Shown: positions 38,014-48,595 of the stretch, piece after piece | Numbering within the stretch: the stretch's first letter is position 1 | How the letters are laid out: every line of letters begins with the position of its first letter | Assembly (NCBI GenBank): GCA_963969495.1 | Contig: OZ018329.1 | Location: forward strand, 71,637,452-71,701,451 | DNA from: Ceratothoa steindachneri | Taxonomy: Eukaryota; Arthropoda; Malacostraca; Isopoda; Cymothoidae | DNA: 64,000 nt | Direction: 5' to 3' | Position numbers and translations under genes: made by a program | Notes under the pieces: generated by a model | What the model was told of the DNA's origin: nothing | The model's database searches: none | What the model saw: the letters and a program-made list of their open reading frames with translations, nothing else

Positions 38014-38466
38014 TTAACGCAAAAGAGATATTAGAGTGGGCAGCCAGAGCAGTGGAATATTTTGCCATGCTAGAGACTTGAATCATTCGATCGATTTCAA
38101 TGGAAGTAAAATGGTATTTAAATCGGCTAACTATGTTAAGAGAAGAATCGTAGAATCGAGCTTGATATCGTCAGTTCCTAATTTAAATCTATCTGAGGGT
38201 CAATTTTCTTTTAATCCTGTAATACGAAAGCAAATAAACAAAATAGTGAAATGTCAGCCCTTCAATATGTTTAGGCCTAACAACCCCCCTGATTAGCCAC
38301 AAGTAGGAGATTGGGGGAAAAAAGAGAAGATCTTTCACGACCTGACCCCGTGTTATGTATGTAAGCACGTTTCTAATATTTTATATCCAGTGTCAGTTGA
38401 AAAAGGGTGTGAGATACACCGAAACTGTTCTGAATTAAATTGTCTTCGGAGAATGGGGTTTAATTC

Positions 38467-38470
<4 letters not shown>
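38014..38470 (+). repeat. Inverted copy of the 3' end of Penelope-like copy 2
   Basis: It encodes RDLNHSIDFNGSKMVFKSAN on the + strand, identical in wording to the - strand C-terminus at 36317-36571. It continues through the same 3' UTR, including GGTGTGAGATACACCGAAAC at about 38410-38430, whose complement is at about 36202-36222. It ends at a (TA)n tract. Confidence 0.93.
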
Positions 38471-38554
<84 letters not shown>

Positions 38555-38594
38555 AGTTTCCCAGGAGGATTTTATTATAGGAATGCTTAGAGGC
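38471..38594 (+). repeat. (TA)n tract and tail of repeat R copy 1
   Basis: TA dinucleotides run at 38471-38551, then TTTAAGTTTCCCAGGAGG and TTTTATTATAGGAATGC, the tail sequence found again at 39047-39097. It then joins repeat R copy 2 at about 38595. Confidence 0.8.
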
Positions 38595-39097
38595 AGTTTG
38601 CAGAGAATTGTGAGAGGATGTCGAATTAGACTAAGTATGATTTGTTTGGAGGTAAATGACTAATTGTAGAAGGAATGATTACGTACCTTTATGATGAGAA
38701 GGGCGAGTGACGGATGGGAAGACTAGTGTTCAATTTGGTTGAGCTGAAGGCGTGTGTTTGTTTGTATGTGCGTGAATTTTAAGAGATGTTGTTTGAAGCA
38801 GTAGTATATTAAATGAAATCAGTATTTCGTCACAGGATATTTGAATTATTAAAGGTTACATTAATTAAATGAAGTGCAAAAACTTATGGATAAATTAATA
38901 GAATCATTGTTTTGGTAAAAGTTAATTAAAATAAATTAATGAATTATTAAGTTGTACATAATTTGGATAAATGATTTAATTGACAAAATTTAATTAAAAA
39001 GAATTGAATTATATACATAATAAATGATATATATATATATATATATTTAAGTTTCCCAGGAGGATTTTATTATAGGAATGCCCAGAGGCATTGCTAT
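38595..39097 (+). repeat. Repeat R, copy 2, truncated, with its tail and no Penelope insertion
   Basis: It repeats about 35590-36030 with high similarity, has a short (TA)n (about 39028-39046) at the place where copy 1 contains the Penelope-like element, and then the tail to 39097, GGAATGCCCAGAGGCATTGC. This serves as an unoccupied comparison for the insertion site. Confidence 0.8.
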
Positions 39098-40901
39098 ACC
39101 ATCTTCTGAATATGTAGACACATTTGCAGCAGTGACTGCAAATTCCTTAAACGCGTTAACAAAATTAGAGCCGTTATCAGTGACTTTGCTTGAGATTTTA
39201 TGCAGGGGGATATCGTATTAATTGATGATATTATCTATATGTTCAGCAATCTTGATGTAGTTAAGTTCTGCTTTGAAGCGACAGCATGATAATACTCCAC
39301 TGTGACGGATAAGAGCAGCTTCCTTAAGCTAAAAAAAAGAAAGAAATAACAGTCCAATGTTTGTATCATAACTGTTTCCATAAATTTTACATATTAATAT
39401 AATCGAGATAAATTCCACCAAGAAATAGGTCTGCTTTCAGCCAAGAGCTGATAACTCTCTAACTATAAGGACATTTTTAATTTCATATTTCCTAAAGAGC
39501 AAAATCTTAACATACCCTCAAAACTACGGTGACGAGTTGACCAAATATCTGCAGTAAGACATAAGTAAGCGGTTCTGTCTAGTTTATTCTTTAGTAGAGC
39601 TCGTGTCACTTTCTCTTCTTCTATAAGATTTCGGCCTAGCATCCGCCTTGAAATGACGTCAACTGAAGAATTTAGACCTGTGATACTGTAATATGTGATT
39701 ATTGTGAGTGAAGTTGATTTTCACAGTGAAATGAGAATATATAGTATGCATATAAAATTTTATATATAAAATGTAGCTATATGAATATCCTATTTCTATA
39801 TAGGACTGATATATTAATTCATAAATTATATATTAATTATATAGTAAAATATTGATTTTCAGTATTGCTAGGAATATATACATTATCAAGCTTTATTTCC
39901 TACATTTTTGACGGGTGGCATGCTAGTCTGGATATCGTGATATACAGGTATTGCTATTATAACGAAATACATCGTTATAGGAATTCATCTAATAATTACA
40001 TATAATCAATCAATAATTGTAAATGATAGCGCGCTTTAAGAATATATGTATGTGGATTCTCATGAAATTATTGCAATATATTAACCTCTGTTGTTTGTAT
40101 ATGTCTTCCTTTATTTAACTTAGTTTTATAGCCTCCGTAGTGAACAAAGATCCAAACGCTTTAGTATTCGGTCGTTATAAGAGCTTAACCTGTACTACTA
40201 ATACTATAACTGTAAACAACATTTGTAACTCAGAATTCACCTTTAATTAATCTCACAAAAGTTGGTTGCTCCAAGGTTAATAGAGGAAGCATTCCTTGTG
40301 TAATGTCTTTACTTTAACACCGCTACATGAAGGACCATCGTCTAATACTGAACATTTTCTTTTTGAATCTTTTCTTTAAGCTGTCACGTAGTTATCCGCC
40401 TTTTGCACCAAAGCAGGATGGTTTCTGTGTTGATAAATGTGCATGATCAGATAATTGAAGGACAATTGTTTCACGTTGCTATAATTCACATTAAATTCAA
40501 GCAGCATATACTATAAATAAAGGTGTTGCAAAAGGAAGCAGGTAAGTTCGTGCATGGTAAAACTACGCTACTTAACATAATCGTTAGCTACTAGCACTTT
40601 TGCCACTTTTTAAAAATAAGAAATAGTGAAACTTGACAATTCAATTAAGTATCATATAATTAGCTTTAATAAATTCTTACTTTCAAATGAATGCGTAAAT
40701 TGGAAGTAGCATTGCTCGCCGCAGAGATTTCGCCATTGCATGATATAGATACACACTTCCCTTTTTTTCCCTCAGAAGCTTTCACTAAAAAAATTACCAT
40801 CTAGTAAAGGATGAGTATAATTACATGATTCTTTATCTTCCTCGTCTTTATTATTGTATATTCTCTCAATTTCACACTCTTTTGAAGAAGCTGAAGTTGC
40901 C
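39095..40901 (-). pseudogene. hAT-3 transposase, N-terminal half with BED finger
   Basis: On the - strand the ATG at 40901 begins MATSASSKECEIERIYNNKD. A separate segment (about 40790-40685) gives KASEGKKGKCVSISCNGEIS and SNLRIHLK, a BED zinc-finger core with C-x-x-x-x-C and a following His, and then a donor-like TAAG. Further along, RTAYLCLTADIWSTRHRSFE (about 39575-39515) is the strongly conserved T-A-D-x-W-x-S/T segment, which includes the first catalytic Asp of hAT transposases. KVTDNGSNFVNAFKEF (about 39183-39136) is the second catalytic Asp segment. AT-rich gaps between the blocks look like introns. Repeat R interrupts the gene just after 39095. Confidence 0.78.
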
Positions 40902-41220
40902 ATGCAGCAGTTGAAAGAACAACCGAAAACAACTGTGACCATCTGTTAACTGAATTTGAACGGATGCAAGCAATCTTCCCTCACCGGCTCACACAGTCAA
41001 CCGTTTGTGTCGTACAAGTTGCGACAAGCTAAAACATGCATTACAAGTTTTTAACAGCTATATAAACCTATTATCAGTAAAGTATTTGCAAACAGTATTT
41101 AAATACATTGTATTTAAATATTTTTAAAAGTTTAAATACTGTATTTAAATACATGATTTGCAATGTATTTACAAATACAATTTTAAATAGATAAATGTAT
41201 TTAAATACTGCCCACCTCTG

Positions 41221-43683
41221 GTGGTAGGCTGGGTGGATCGGAGACGGTGGATCCTCGAGAGACCCCTGCCTTTGAAGCAGTGCGCCACTCGCCTAAAGTT
41301 TCGAGGTGAGGAAAAGACGCATGGCGAGCCCAACAGCCCACGATAAGTCTTCGAAGGCAACAACGCCTACAGTGCAGCCCGGCCAACAGCGGCCGGGGTT
41401 CTGCCTCCGGGAAGCGTACGGCTATTCCCGTGAAGGTCTTCTCCCCGAGTCGAGCGTCCGCATCTCCTCCGAGCTAGGCGTGGAGGACATATTCCTTCAA
41501 TGGAATTGCCGCGGACTCCGGGCCAACTGGGAGTAGCTGCGGAGGCTCGTCTCCTCCCGTTCCCCGTTAAGCTATCTTTTGGAGGGAAGACCATGCTCGG
41601 TGCGTGCCTCCTGCCCACCCTCTAGGGGTATAAGGGCTTTGCGACCCCATCACCACGGGATAGGGCCGGGCGGCGGGATGCGCGATTTACACCCGGCATG
41701 ATATCTCCGTTCTTCTCTTCGCTTTAGATACCTCCTTTCTGTCAGTAGCTGTGCAGCTGCACCTGGATAAGAGGTATACTGTAATTTCCGTCTATATTCC
41801 ACCTTCAGCCGACTTCGACGCTGGGAACTTCCGTGGCGGAATCCTTCGCGTACCGCTTTCTCCGCATTCTCTAGGCGGGATGCTGCTCCGCCAGCATTCA
41901 ATGCGCGTCGTGATGTCACGGAAGGCCGCCGACTCGACTTTACCTCCAGATGCGGGGAACCGTTTAACGACAGGTTTACTCTGAGGGAGTTGTGTTCAGC
42001 TCTCGTTTCGTGCTCGGACACCGCCCCCTGGTGGACGATGTCCCGTACGCCATGCTTCTACACCTGGGTGAGCGAGGCATGGCCTTTCTATTAGATTTGT
42101 TCAACAGGACATGGGTAGAGGGTCTTCGTTCCGTGATGTTCAGCGCCTGGGGTGCTGATAGGGCTACTTTTCTATCAATCTTTTGTTCGTTCGAAGCTTG
42201 ACTACGGATGTGAGTATAGCGGAAAGTGAACTTAATCTACCACACCGACCTTCACCTGGCGACCGGTGCCTTCCAGATTTCCCCCATTGAGAGCTTACTT
42301 GTCGATGCTGGGGAGATGCCACTCGCTATGCACCGTACACAGTGCATTATTCGCCTGTACGCGTGAGCCCGGCGCCTTCCCCTGTCGGCAACAGCTCTTA
42401 CTGCATTCGCAGCTGATCTTGACGGTGGTTATGCCCCTGAGAGACGTCAGTCATACCCTAAGCTCTTCAGGTTTAGGGCCAGGAAAGTCCTTCGAGAGCT
42501 AGATATAGCTCTCGGGTCGGTGGCTTCCCTGGTTCTGCCCAGGACATAACACTGGATGGTACCACCTTTGACCATTTGGGGCCACGCCTCTGCCCCCAAA
42601 GCTTCTACAGCGCCGGAGTATTGCGCTCGGCATTTTTGGAGCACACTTCGTGTCTCCCCTAAATCGTGCCAGTGTATACGGATGGCTCCAAGTCTCAAGA
42701 GGGGGTCGATTTCCACGTTGTATTCACTCTGTTTGAAGTCAGCGGGGCTCTGCCAGGTGCTGCGTCTGTCTTCACGGCCGAGCTAGTTGCAATACACCGC
42801 TCGGCACGGGAGATTATGCAACGTGCCCGGTTCGGAGACTTGATTTGATATACAATGACTCACAAAGCGCCCTGAGTGCTCGGTGCATTGGAATCTCCGC
42901 ATTCCGTGGTTCGTGATTTCCGTGACGCCTCTTTTTGGCGAGTCCAGCGGATGGCGAGATTATCTTCTGCTGGGTTCTTGGACATGTTGGAATTGCGGGA
43001 AATGAGGGTGCCAAAGAATCCGCGAGGACTGAGCGACCAGACCAGCGTTTTTTTATTTTTTTATTCCTCACACCACTTACCTAGAGGGAATACAGGCAAC
43101 TCTCCGGGTTGCTTGGCAAAAAAGATGGGAGACGGTTGAGGGGAACCTTAATTTGGGTGCCATTGCGCCGCGACTGTTCCCATGGACTTACTCCCCAATA
43201 CCGTCACGGCTTCAGGTTGCTTTATGTCGTCTCTGAATTGGACACACTCGCGGGACACACCGCAATTTGATGGAGCGCTCGCTTGTACCTTATTGTGACA
43301 ACTGCGTTGTTCCCTAGACTGCTCATCACATTCCTGTTGAATGTCCCAGTTTGTGTTATATTTGCGCACGTCACCTGTCCCGGTAGTGGGGTCGCTACCG
43401 CATGTCCCTTGTGCTCGGGATAGGTTTGTGCACACTGACTTGTGGACTCCTTTTTGACTTTTTGAAGAGGGTGGTCTCCTCCACTCTTTTTAACTGTTGT
43501 TATTTTTAGTAGGGCGTACGTGCTTCTTGCTTGTTGCCCTTTTCCTCTTCCCTTTTTTAATTGTCATTTTTTGTTTTGTTCTGCATATTGCTATTTTAAT
43601 ATAGCCTAGTACTGTGCTTTCGTGAGCACAGCGTCTTATGCCTAAGTAGGCAGTCGCCAGATGGGCTCTTAAAATAAATAAAA
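41221..43683 (+). mobile_element. I-clade retrotransposon fragment, copy C, internally deleted
   Basis: It parallels copy B from the ORF2 start (DIFLQWNCRGLRANW, about 41487-41530) to the 3' UTR end 'GGGCTCTTAAAATAAATAAA' near 43683. Two deletions are visible: at about 41835 the endonuclease jumps into RT (CTTCCGTGGCGGAATCC), and at about 42120 RT jumps to a later part (GTAGAGGGTCTTCG). RNase H remains at about 42665-43030 (VYTDGSKSQEG, FTAELVAIHRS, and a degraded FCWVLGHVG). Stops are frequent. The left edge abuts the hAT-3 terminus at 41220. Confidence 0.8.
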
Positions 43684-43691
43684 AAATATTA

Positions 43692-44521
43692 ACTCCACGT
43701 CGGATGCTCTGCTGCGACTGGAAAATGCCGTGTGCGAGGCCTTCCTTGGTAGACAGCACTAGGCCACGGTGTTTATCGATCTGGAGAAAGCCTATTATAC
43801 CTCATGGTGTTACGGTATCATGGAAACTCCACACGATGGAGGCGGGAGGACGCCTCCCAATCTTTATATCTGAACTTTTGCGAAATCGTCGATTGTGTGC
43901 ACGGGGTTGGGGGGCGGGGGGCTCAGTGTCACACTCTTCGTTTATCCTGGGCATGAACAGCATCACTTTGGTGCTGCCGCAAGATGTTCTCTCTACGCTC
44001 TACGTGGACGATCTCATTTGTCACGGCCCAGGTGCTAACTCTGGAGCGTCGACTCCAACAGGCATTGAACCGCGTCTCTCGTTATGCCGAGGCGCACAAG
44101 GTTCGGTTTTCCTTGGCAAAGACTAAGGTGGTGCACTTTCGTCGCCATTCACGGCTCTACCCCCATCCAGACTTATATCTAAATTGCGTTCGCCCGGAAG
44201 TGGTTAACCCGCACTGATTTCTTGGTCTTGTATTTGACCGACGCCTCACCTGGGAGGCTCATATTCGCAGCTTTAGTGTCTCTTGAACCCGGGCCACGGA
44301 TATTTTTCATTCCTTGACGTTCAGCGCCTCGGGTGCTGATAGGGCTACTGCCTTACTTTTTTATCGCTCCTTTATTCATCCGAAGCTCGACTAAGGATGC
44401 AAGTTTTATGCATCCGCATCTGAGCGTGTATTGCGGAAGGTGGACTCAATCAACCACACGGGCCTTCGCCTGGCGACCGCTGCCTTTCGCTCGTCCCCCA
44501 TTGAGACCCTACTTGTCCATC
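43692..44521 (+). mobile_element. I-clade retrotransposon fragment, copy D (RT region)
   Basis: It restarts inside RT right after the tail of copy C: CCACGTCGGATGCTCTGC at about 43695 corresponds to about 15800 of copy B. It contains the catalytic LYVDDL at about 44001-44020, out of frame with LERRLQQALNRVSRYAEAH at 44041-44095, which gives a readable but broken RT end. It stops at 44521, where a Tc1 element begins. Two ORF2 pieces in the same orientation with a 3' tail between them means two separate insertions, or a tandem. Confidence 0.75.
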
Positions 44522-45407
44522 TCCAATAATCTTCCAAACGTTTTCTATATGTTTGAGATCGCGACTTTGAGGTGACCAATCCATGAGATCTACCCATTTA
44601 TCACTCAAAAAAATCTTTGACTCTCTTCGCAGTGTGGCAGGGAGCGTTGTCCTACACGAAGATAGGAGGCTGAACTGACGAGGATCGTAGATGTGGAATG
44701 GCATGCTGTCTAAAAATCTAATCTGCTTGTAGATTTCAGTATTGACAGCCCCTTGTAGGCGAATAAGTGGACCAGGACAAGCAGCAAAGATCACTCCCCA
44801 TACCATTACACTGTTTCCTCCATATTTTACTGTTTTCTTCTCACATGCACGAGATAACCCTTCGCCACATCTTCGTCGGACGTACATACAGCCCTCGGAA
44901 CAAATCACGTTAAACTTCGATTCATCGCTAAAATGAGCCTGCGCCAACTTTTCTTCTGTCCAAACGACATATTCGTGAACGTAACGAAGGCGGGCTCTTT
45001 GATTATTCTTGGAGATCAGAGATTTCTTTGCCTGTGCTCGACCGAGCAAGCAACCCAGAACCTCGTAACCTCCTGGAAGCTGTTTTGCGTGATACGTTGG
45101 CATTAGAGGTGGAGCTGAACTCGTGGGATATCTCAACAGCACTCTTAAACCTATCCTTCAGTAACATTCTATTCTAACCATAATACGATCCTGTCTTGGT
45201 GACGTTTTATGAGGTCTACCAGTTTAGGGTTTAGCATTTGTCCGTCCTGATGACTTAAAACGAGTTATAATTCGCTGCACAACACTTTTAGACTTTCGAC
45301 TTTCCCATAGTAGTTGCTATCACAGAATTTGACTTCCCCTCTTGATAAAGGCACACAATCCTTTGTTTTTCATGACAGGACACCGGTCGTCTCTCACAAG
45401 CCGCCAT
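44522..45407 (-). pseudogene. Tc1-like transposase, frameshifted and C-terminally truncated
   Basis: Tc1 transposases excise and insert at TA sites. The - strand ATG at 45407 begins MAACERRPVSCHEKQRIVCL and continues with a helix-turn-helix-like region (VIATTMGKSKV, then after a shift VVQRIITRFK and TGRPHKTSPRQDR). The catalytic part (45040-44525) includes RLRYVHEYVVWTEEKLAQAH, HFSDESKFNV (first catalytic Asp), VKYGGNSVMVWGVIFAACPG, and DWSPQSRDLKHIENVW (third catalytic region, usually N-P-I-E-N). The middle segment where D-N-A-P-x-H is expected is frameshifted (SCRTTLPATLRRE). It has no stop codon of its own before the I-clade junction. It is not functional. Confidence 0.85.
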
Positions 45408-45741
45408 TTTGACAGTTGAATGTTCCAATAATATATGATCATAGGAAGAAACTGTTAGCCCATCAACAGTCTCCTAAACACAAATACCTCGGTTGGTAGT
45501 TCATTTTTTCTAAGTGACCTTTAACTTTTGGCCACTGTAATTTGAAAGATAGTTTGTTTATTTCCTCATAACTTACGAAATATTTATTTCATTCACTTGA
45601 AATTTTCACGAAAAATAGATATTAGATATATCTAAATATTTGTATAATATATAGTCTCAATGTTTTGTTAAACTTCTATAATAAATATTTAAATATAAAT
45701 ATACTTGTTCTTACTCACCCTTATATTATGGCCACTAGTGT
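44522..45741 (-). mobile_element. Tc1/mariner DNA transposon, one end truncated
   Basis: The transposase is on the - strand and the 5' side of the element lies at about 45741, where the - strand reads TACACTAGTGGCCATAATATA. A second related motif, CAGTGGCCAAAAGTTAAAGG, is about 200 bp inside (about 45533-45514). Two direct repeats within one terminal arm recall the IR/DR structure of some Tc1 elements. The other arm is missing: the transposase reading reaches the junction at 44522 with I-clade copy D. Confidence 0.8.
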
Positions 45742-46640
45742 ATATCGAATCCGAGACGATACTTTAATTGCCATATGTTTGGTCATGTGAGCACTGCCTT
45801 CCGCCACCCTCGGGTATGCGTGGATTGTGCATTACCATGGTCATTCCTTCGACCATCCCCGCCGTCGTATCAAGTGTGGACAGTCCCATAGTGCTTTTTC
45901 CTCAAAAAGTCAATTATTTCTCTTTGAAAAAGAGGCCAAAGCTGTCCGCGATTCTGCTAAGGTGGATATGCGGGAGGCCCATCGACTAGCCAGGAGAAAT
46001 TCATCGCCACCGGCGTCAGATTCTCCGATGTCCTACGCATGGCAGCGGACTCTTGTTCCCCTTTCCCACGTATCCCATACACTACCACATCTCTTCCGTC
46101 ATCATCATCAGATGCAGTACCACTACCCTCTGCTGCATCGTCCTCTTATACCCAGACCTAAGTGTGATCCCCTAGTATGGTCCTTCCTCCCACCCCTGCA
46201 TAGCCTCCACGCCGGCAGAGCGTGCCCAATCCCCGGAAGCCACTCCGGAGACTGGACGCCATTCAAGTCTATATCGAATCTGCCGAGACGCCCCGGTCTG
46301 ATTTCGTCATAACTGAGGACTTCTGGCCCAAACGTAAGGCCTCACCCGACTCTTCTCCTCTCTCTAGGAAGCTAACTTCCAAAAAGGCGTGTAATCTACC
46401 TCAATAAAAACTCTGTCTACCTCAGTTGAGGTACACCTTATCCCTTCCTCACTTTCCCCTACTCCAGTCACTTTGTCATGTGTAACTGAAAACTGAAACT
46501 TCCGACCTCCCCTCAGGCAGAGGTGAGGTATCCTTCATCCATAGCGATATAACCCACTCCTTCTGACCTTAAGCCTTCCTGTTAGCCTCTTAAATTTAAG
46601 TGTGGGGATGGGGCTGTACCAATCTATTGCTCTTTCGGGC
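45742..46640 (+). pseudogene. I-like ORF1 fragment with zinc knuckles
   Basis: In one frame RRYFNCHMFGHVSTAFRHPR then VCVDC resembles two zinc knuckles, and in a second frame RRIKCGQSHSAFSSKS continues with FLFEKEAKAVRDSAKVDMRE. The last segment parallels LLEKEILAVQAQDRLSFREA at about 13225-13290 of I-clade copy B. A proline/serine-rich tail follows. It differs from copies A-D, so it is a different I-like family. The frame changes at least twice. It begins exactly where the Tc1 terminal arm ends, so the Tc1 element may have inserted in or beside it. Confidence 0.6.
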
Positions 46641-47114
46641 TTTCTGTCAGAATGGGCTTTTTTCCTTTTTATCCGTGACCTTTTGTTAGTAAACTAATTA
46701 TTCTGTTCGTAGGTGAGAACAAGGCCTGGCCCATTTGACCGAAAACACAGAATTTGTCTAAATGTAACCAATGGTGTTCTATAAGACCCCGTTATTGGAC
46801 CTACTACATTAAGATTTCTCTTGAAATGGTTTAACGCCTCTTTTCACCCATAGTTGGGTCTTTCGATGCATTCGAACAAATTCCGATGTTATATGAATAA
46901 CTGCAAATTCGTTTGTGTCGACACTCTATGGTGTACAAACAAAGTTTGCTTCCAACTCAGCGTCTCGACCCCCTCTGCCTCATGAATGCTGTCATATTTA
47001 GTGCCCCTCTAAGACGCGCAGATGAGAACACGGCGGTCTTATCTTTACTCTTAGCTCACATAGAGAAGGAGTTTTATTAATATGGAAAATTAATATGTAT
47101 TTACCTCTCATTAG
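46641..47114. other. End of intron 3, no gene seen
   Basis: No recognised similarity on either strand. The stretch ends with the acceptor CATTAG at 47109-47114. Confidence 0.6.
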
Positions 47115-47270
47115 GGTAAAAACGGAATTACTGCGACAATTTGAAGGTATGTCCTCTTTTGATGTATTGAATGAACCTTTGATATTGGCTGCTACCAACT
47201 GCCCCTGGGATATGGATCCGGCGTTCTTAAGAAGATTTCAGAGGAGGATATACGTCGGGCTTCCCAGCAG
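47115..47270 (+). CDS. VPS4-like AAA ATPase, exon d (sensor 1 and arginine fingers)
   Basis: The acceptor is CTCATTAG and the donor GTGATC begins at 47271. It encodes VKTELLRQFEGMSSFDV, then LILAATNCPWDMDPAFLRRF and RRIYVGLP. The asparagine of A-A-T-N is sensor 1, and the paired arginines in LRRF correspond to the VPS4 arginine fingers that complete the neighbouring subunit's ATP site. The first base completes the arginine codon started by exon c, and the last two bases start the arginine completed by exon e. Between exon c and here lie 26.8 kb of intron. Confidence 0.9.
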
Positions 47271-47737
47271 GTGATCCCAAAGGGATTCGTGGAGTGTGAG
47301 ATGCTCTTGACTAGCATGTGAAGTTTAAAGGGATTTATCGTACTCTTTTAACTAGTCTTTCTATTTACACTTGTACGAAAGAATTGGTGAAAGTGGAGGA
47401 AAAAAAATTAAAACGAGTGAACAAGATAATCAGGGGGAGGGATGGGGTCATGAAAACCGCCTAGTAAAAAAAGAGTAGAAAGGAAACCAATTTGGAGGCC
47501 TTAGCGACGATTGGTTCAAATACCATTTGTGGAAATTGAGTTTTAAAAAGCATTTGGCTAAATTTATTTATGGGTGATTCCTTAAGTTCCGTGGCAGGAT
47601 TGAATGAATTGATGAAGGTTTAAATAATCCTTTTTATAATTGGCAAGGATTATCTCCCGTTCACCTCCCCCCATTGGCATCATCACTTTGGTCACCCTAA
47701 TCTTGTTAAGAAGTCACATATCTCCTTCTCTCCTTAG
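47271..47737. other. Intron 4, no gene seen
   Basis: An intron of 467 bp with GTGATC donor and TCCTTAG acceptor. AT-rich, nothing recognised. Confidence 0.75.
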
Positions 47738-47925
47738 GGAGGAACGAAAGGAGATTTTGGTGCGAAATTTATCTGGCTACGACCTGAGTCTCACGTCCAA
47801 GGATTGGGAGGAGATTTTGGAGGCGACAGAAGGGTTCTCCGGGGCCGATCTGAGTCACCTGAGCAACGCGGTTGTCATGGTACCAATAAGAGAACTTCAC
47901 TTCAGCATCTGGAACTTTACTTCCG
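47738..47925 (+). CDS. VPS4-like AAA ATPase, exon e (AAA lid)
   Basis: The acceptor is CTCCTTAG at 47730-47737 and the donor GTAGGG begins at 47926. It encodes about 62 residues: EERKEILVRNLSGYDLSL, then TEGFSGADLSHLSNAVVMVP and IRELHFSIWNF. The T-x-G-F/Y-S-G-A-D-L segment and the following L-x-x-x-A-x-M-x-P-x-R match the small helical domain of VPS4-type AAA proteins, which carries sensor 2. VPS4 continues with a beta domain and a C-terminal helix, and neither was found in the rest of the window. The gene may continue beyond it, or this may be a truncated copy. Confidence 0.87.
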
Positions 47926-48508
47926 GTAGGGAACTTCATTTAAAGGATTTTTTTGAGTAATTAAGAAAGAAAGGGAAACCTTGTGATTCTTCCTATCCAA
48001 ATAACGAAGGAGAATTAATTGAAGAAAAAAAAGAAGAAAAAACGAATAATTTACAGAGAATTTCATTCCTAACTGCTTCATGGTATGAAATTTCCCTATT
48101 CCTAAAACTCCTGAGGTATGTGATCTAAAAAACCATAGGACTTAAGATGGAAAGAGTGTTCGAGTGTTACACAAGTCTTTTATTAATGGACATGGGAAAA
48201 AATACAGCATGAAAGTTCATACATTTTTTATGGAAGTATGTCAATAGTTGATAGAGAGCAGGAAACCAAAATTGGTAACCATCGAGAGTACATTTGCGAG
48301 TAAAATCAACTTTGAATTTCAATGCGGGTTATTTGGCCCCACTCGATATTATTATTTTTTTCTTCGTGCGCGCGCGCGTGTGTCTTTGGTAAGTACAATT
48401 GTTACAAGGCTCATGAGCTTATCCCGAATTTCGATCGAGATGTCACACTAGCTTCCGCCACCAAGAAAAAAATCTTATGAGAAATAATAAGATAGGAGTA
48501 ATTAATAA
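47926..48508. other. Sequence after the last seen exon, no gene seen
   Basis: No coding similarity. A short CGCGCGCGTGTG alternating purine/pyrimidine run lies at about 48367-48382. Confidence 0.5.
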
Positions 48509-48595
48509 CACAGGCCTGCATTTGAAAAAAAAATTTATGTTCCCCAGGATTTTTTTGTGGTTTCTTAATGAATCCAACCTCCTGAGCTCAAAAAT
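48509..48595 (+). repeat. Left terminal inverted repeat of the uncharacterised element
   Basis: It contains CACAGGCCTGCA, AGGATTTTTTTGTG, GTTTCTTAAT and ACCTCCT, in the same order as the complement of 51355-51433. Confidence 0.55.

Larger units (their letters stand above)
36121..38470 (-). mobile_element. Penelope-like element, copy 2, with inverted 3'-end arm
   Basis: The coding sequence runs on the - strand (38008 to 36317) and its 3' UTR reaches the (TA)n tract ending at 36120. At its other edge, 38014-38470 is an inverted copy of its own last roughly 450 bp (compare 36170-36600) ending at a second (TA)n tract (38471-38551). The element therefore lies between TA tracts and inside repeat R. 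The 5' coding end is truncated at about 38008. Confidence 0.88.
34130..41220 (-). mobile_element. hAT DNA transposon hAT-3, interrupted by repeat R and a Penelope-like element
   Basis: The 5' terminus is CAGAGGTGGGCAGTATTTAA read on the - strand from 41220, a standard hAT end, followed by TATTTAAATAC subterminal repeats (41080-41210). Transposase pieces read on the - strand in the expected order: start codon and BED finger (40901-40685), central region (39720-39500 and 39310-39095), then after a 3.9-kb interruption the second half (35180-34130). The interruption is repeat R, with Penelope-like copy 2 inside it. The 3' terminus is not found and the element stops abruptly at about 34130. Confidence 0.75.
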
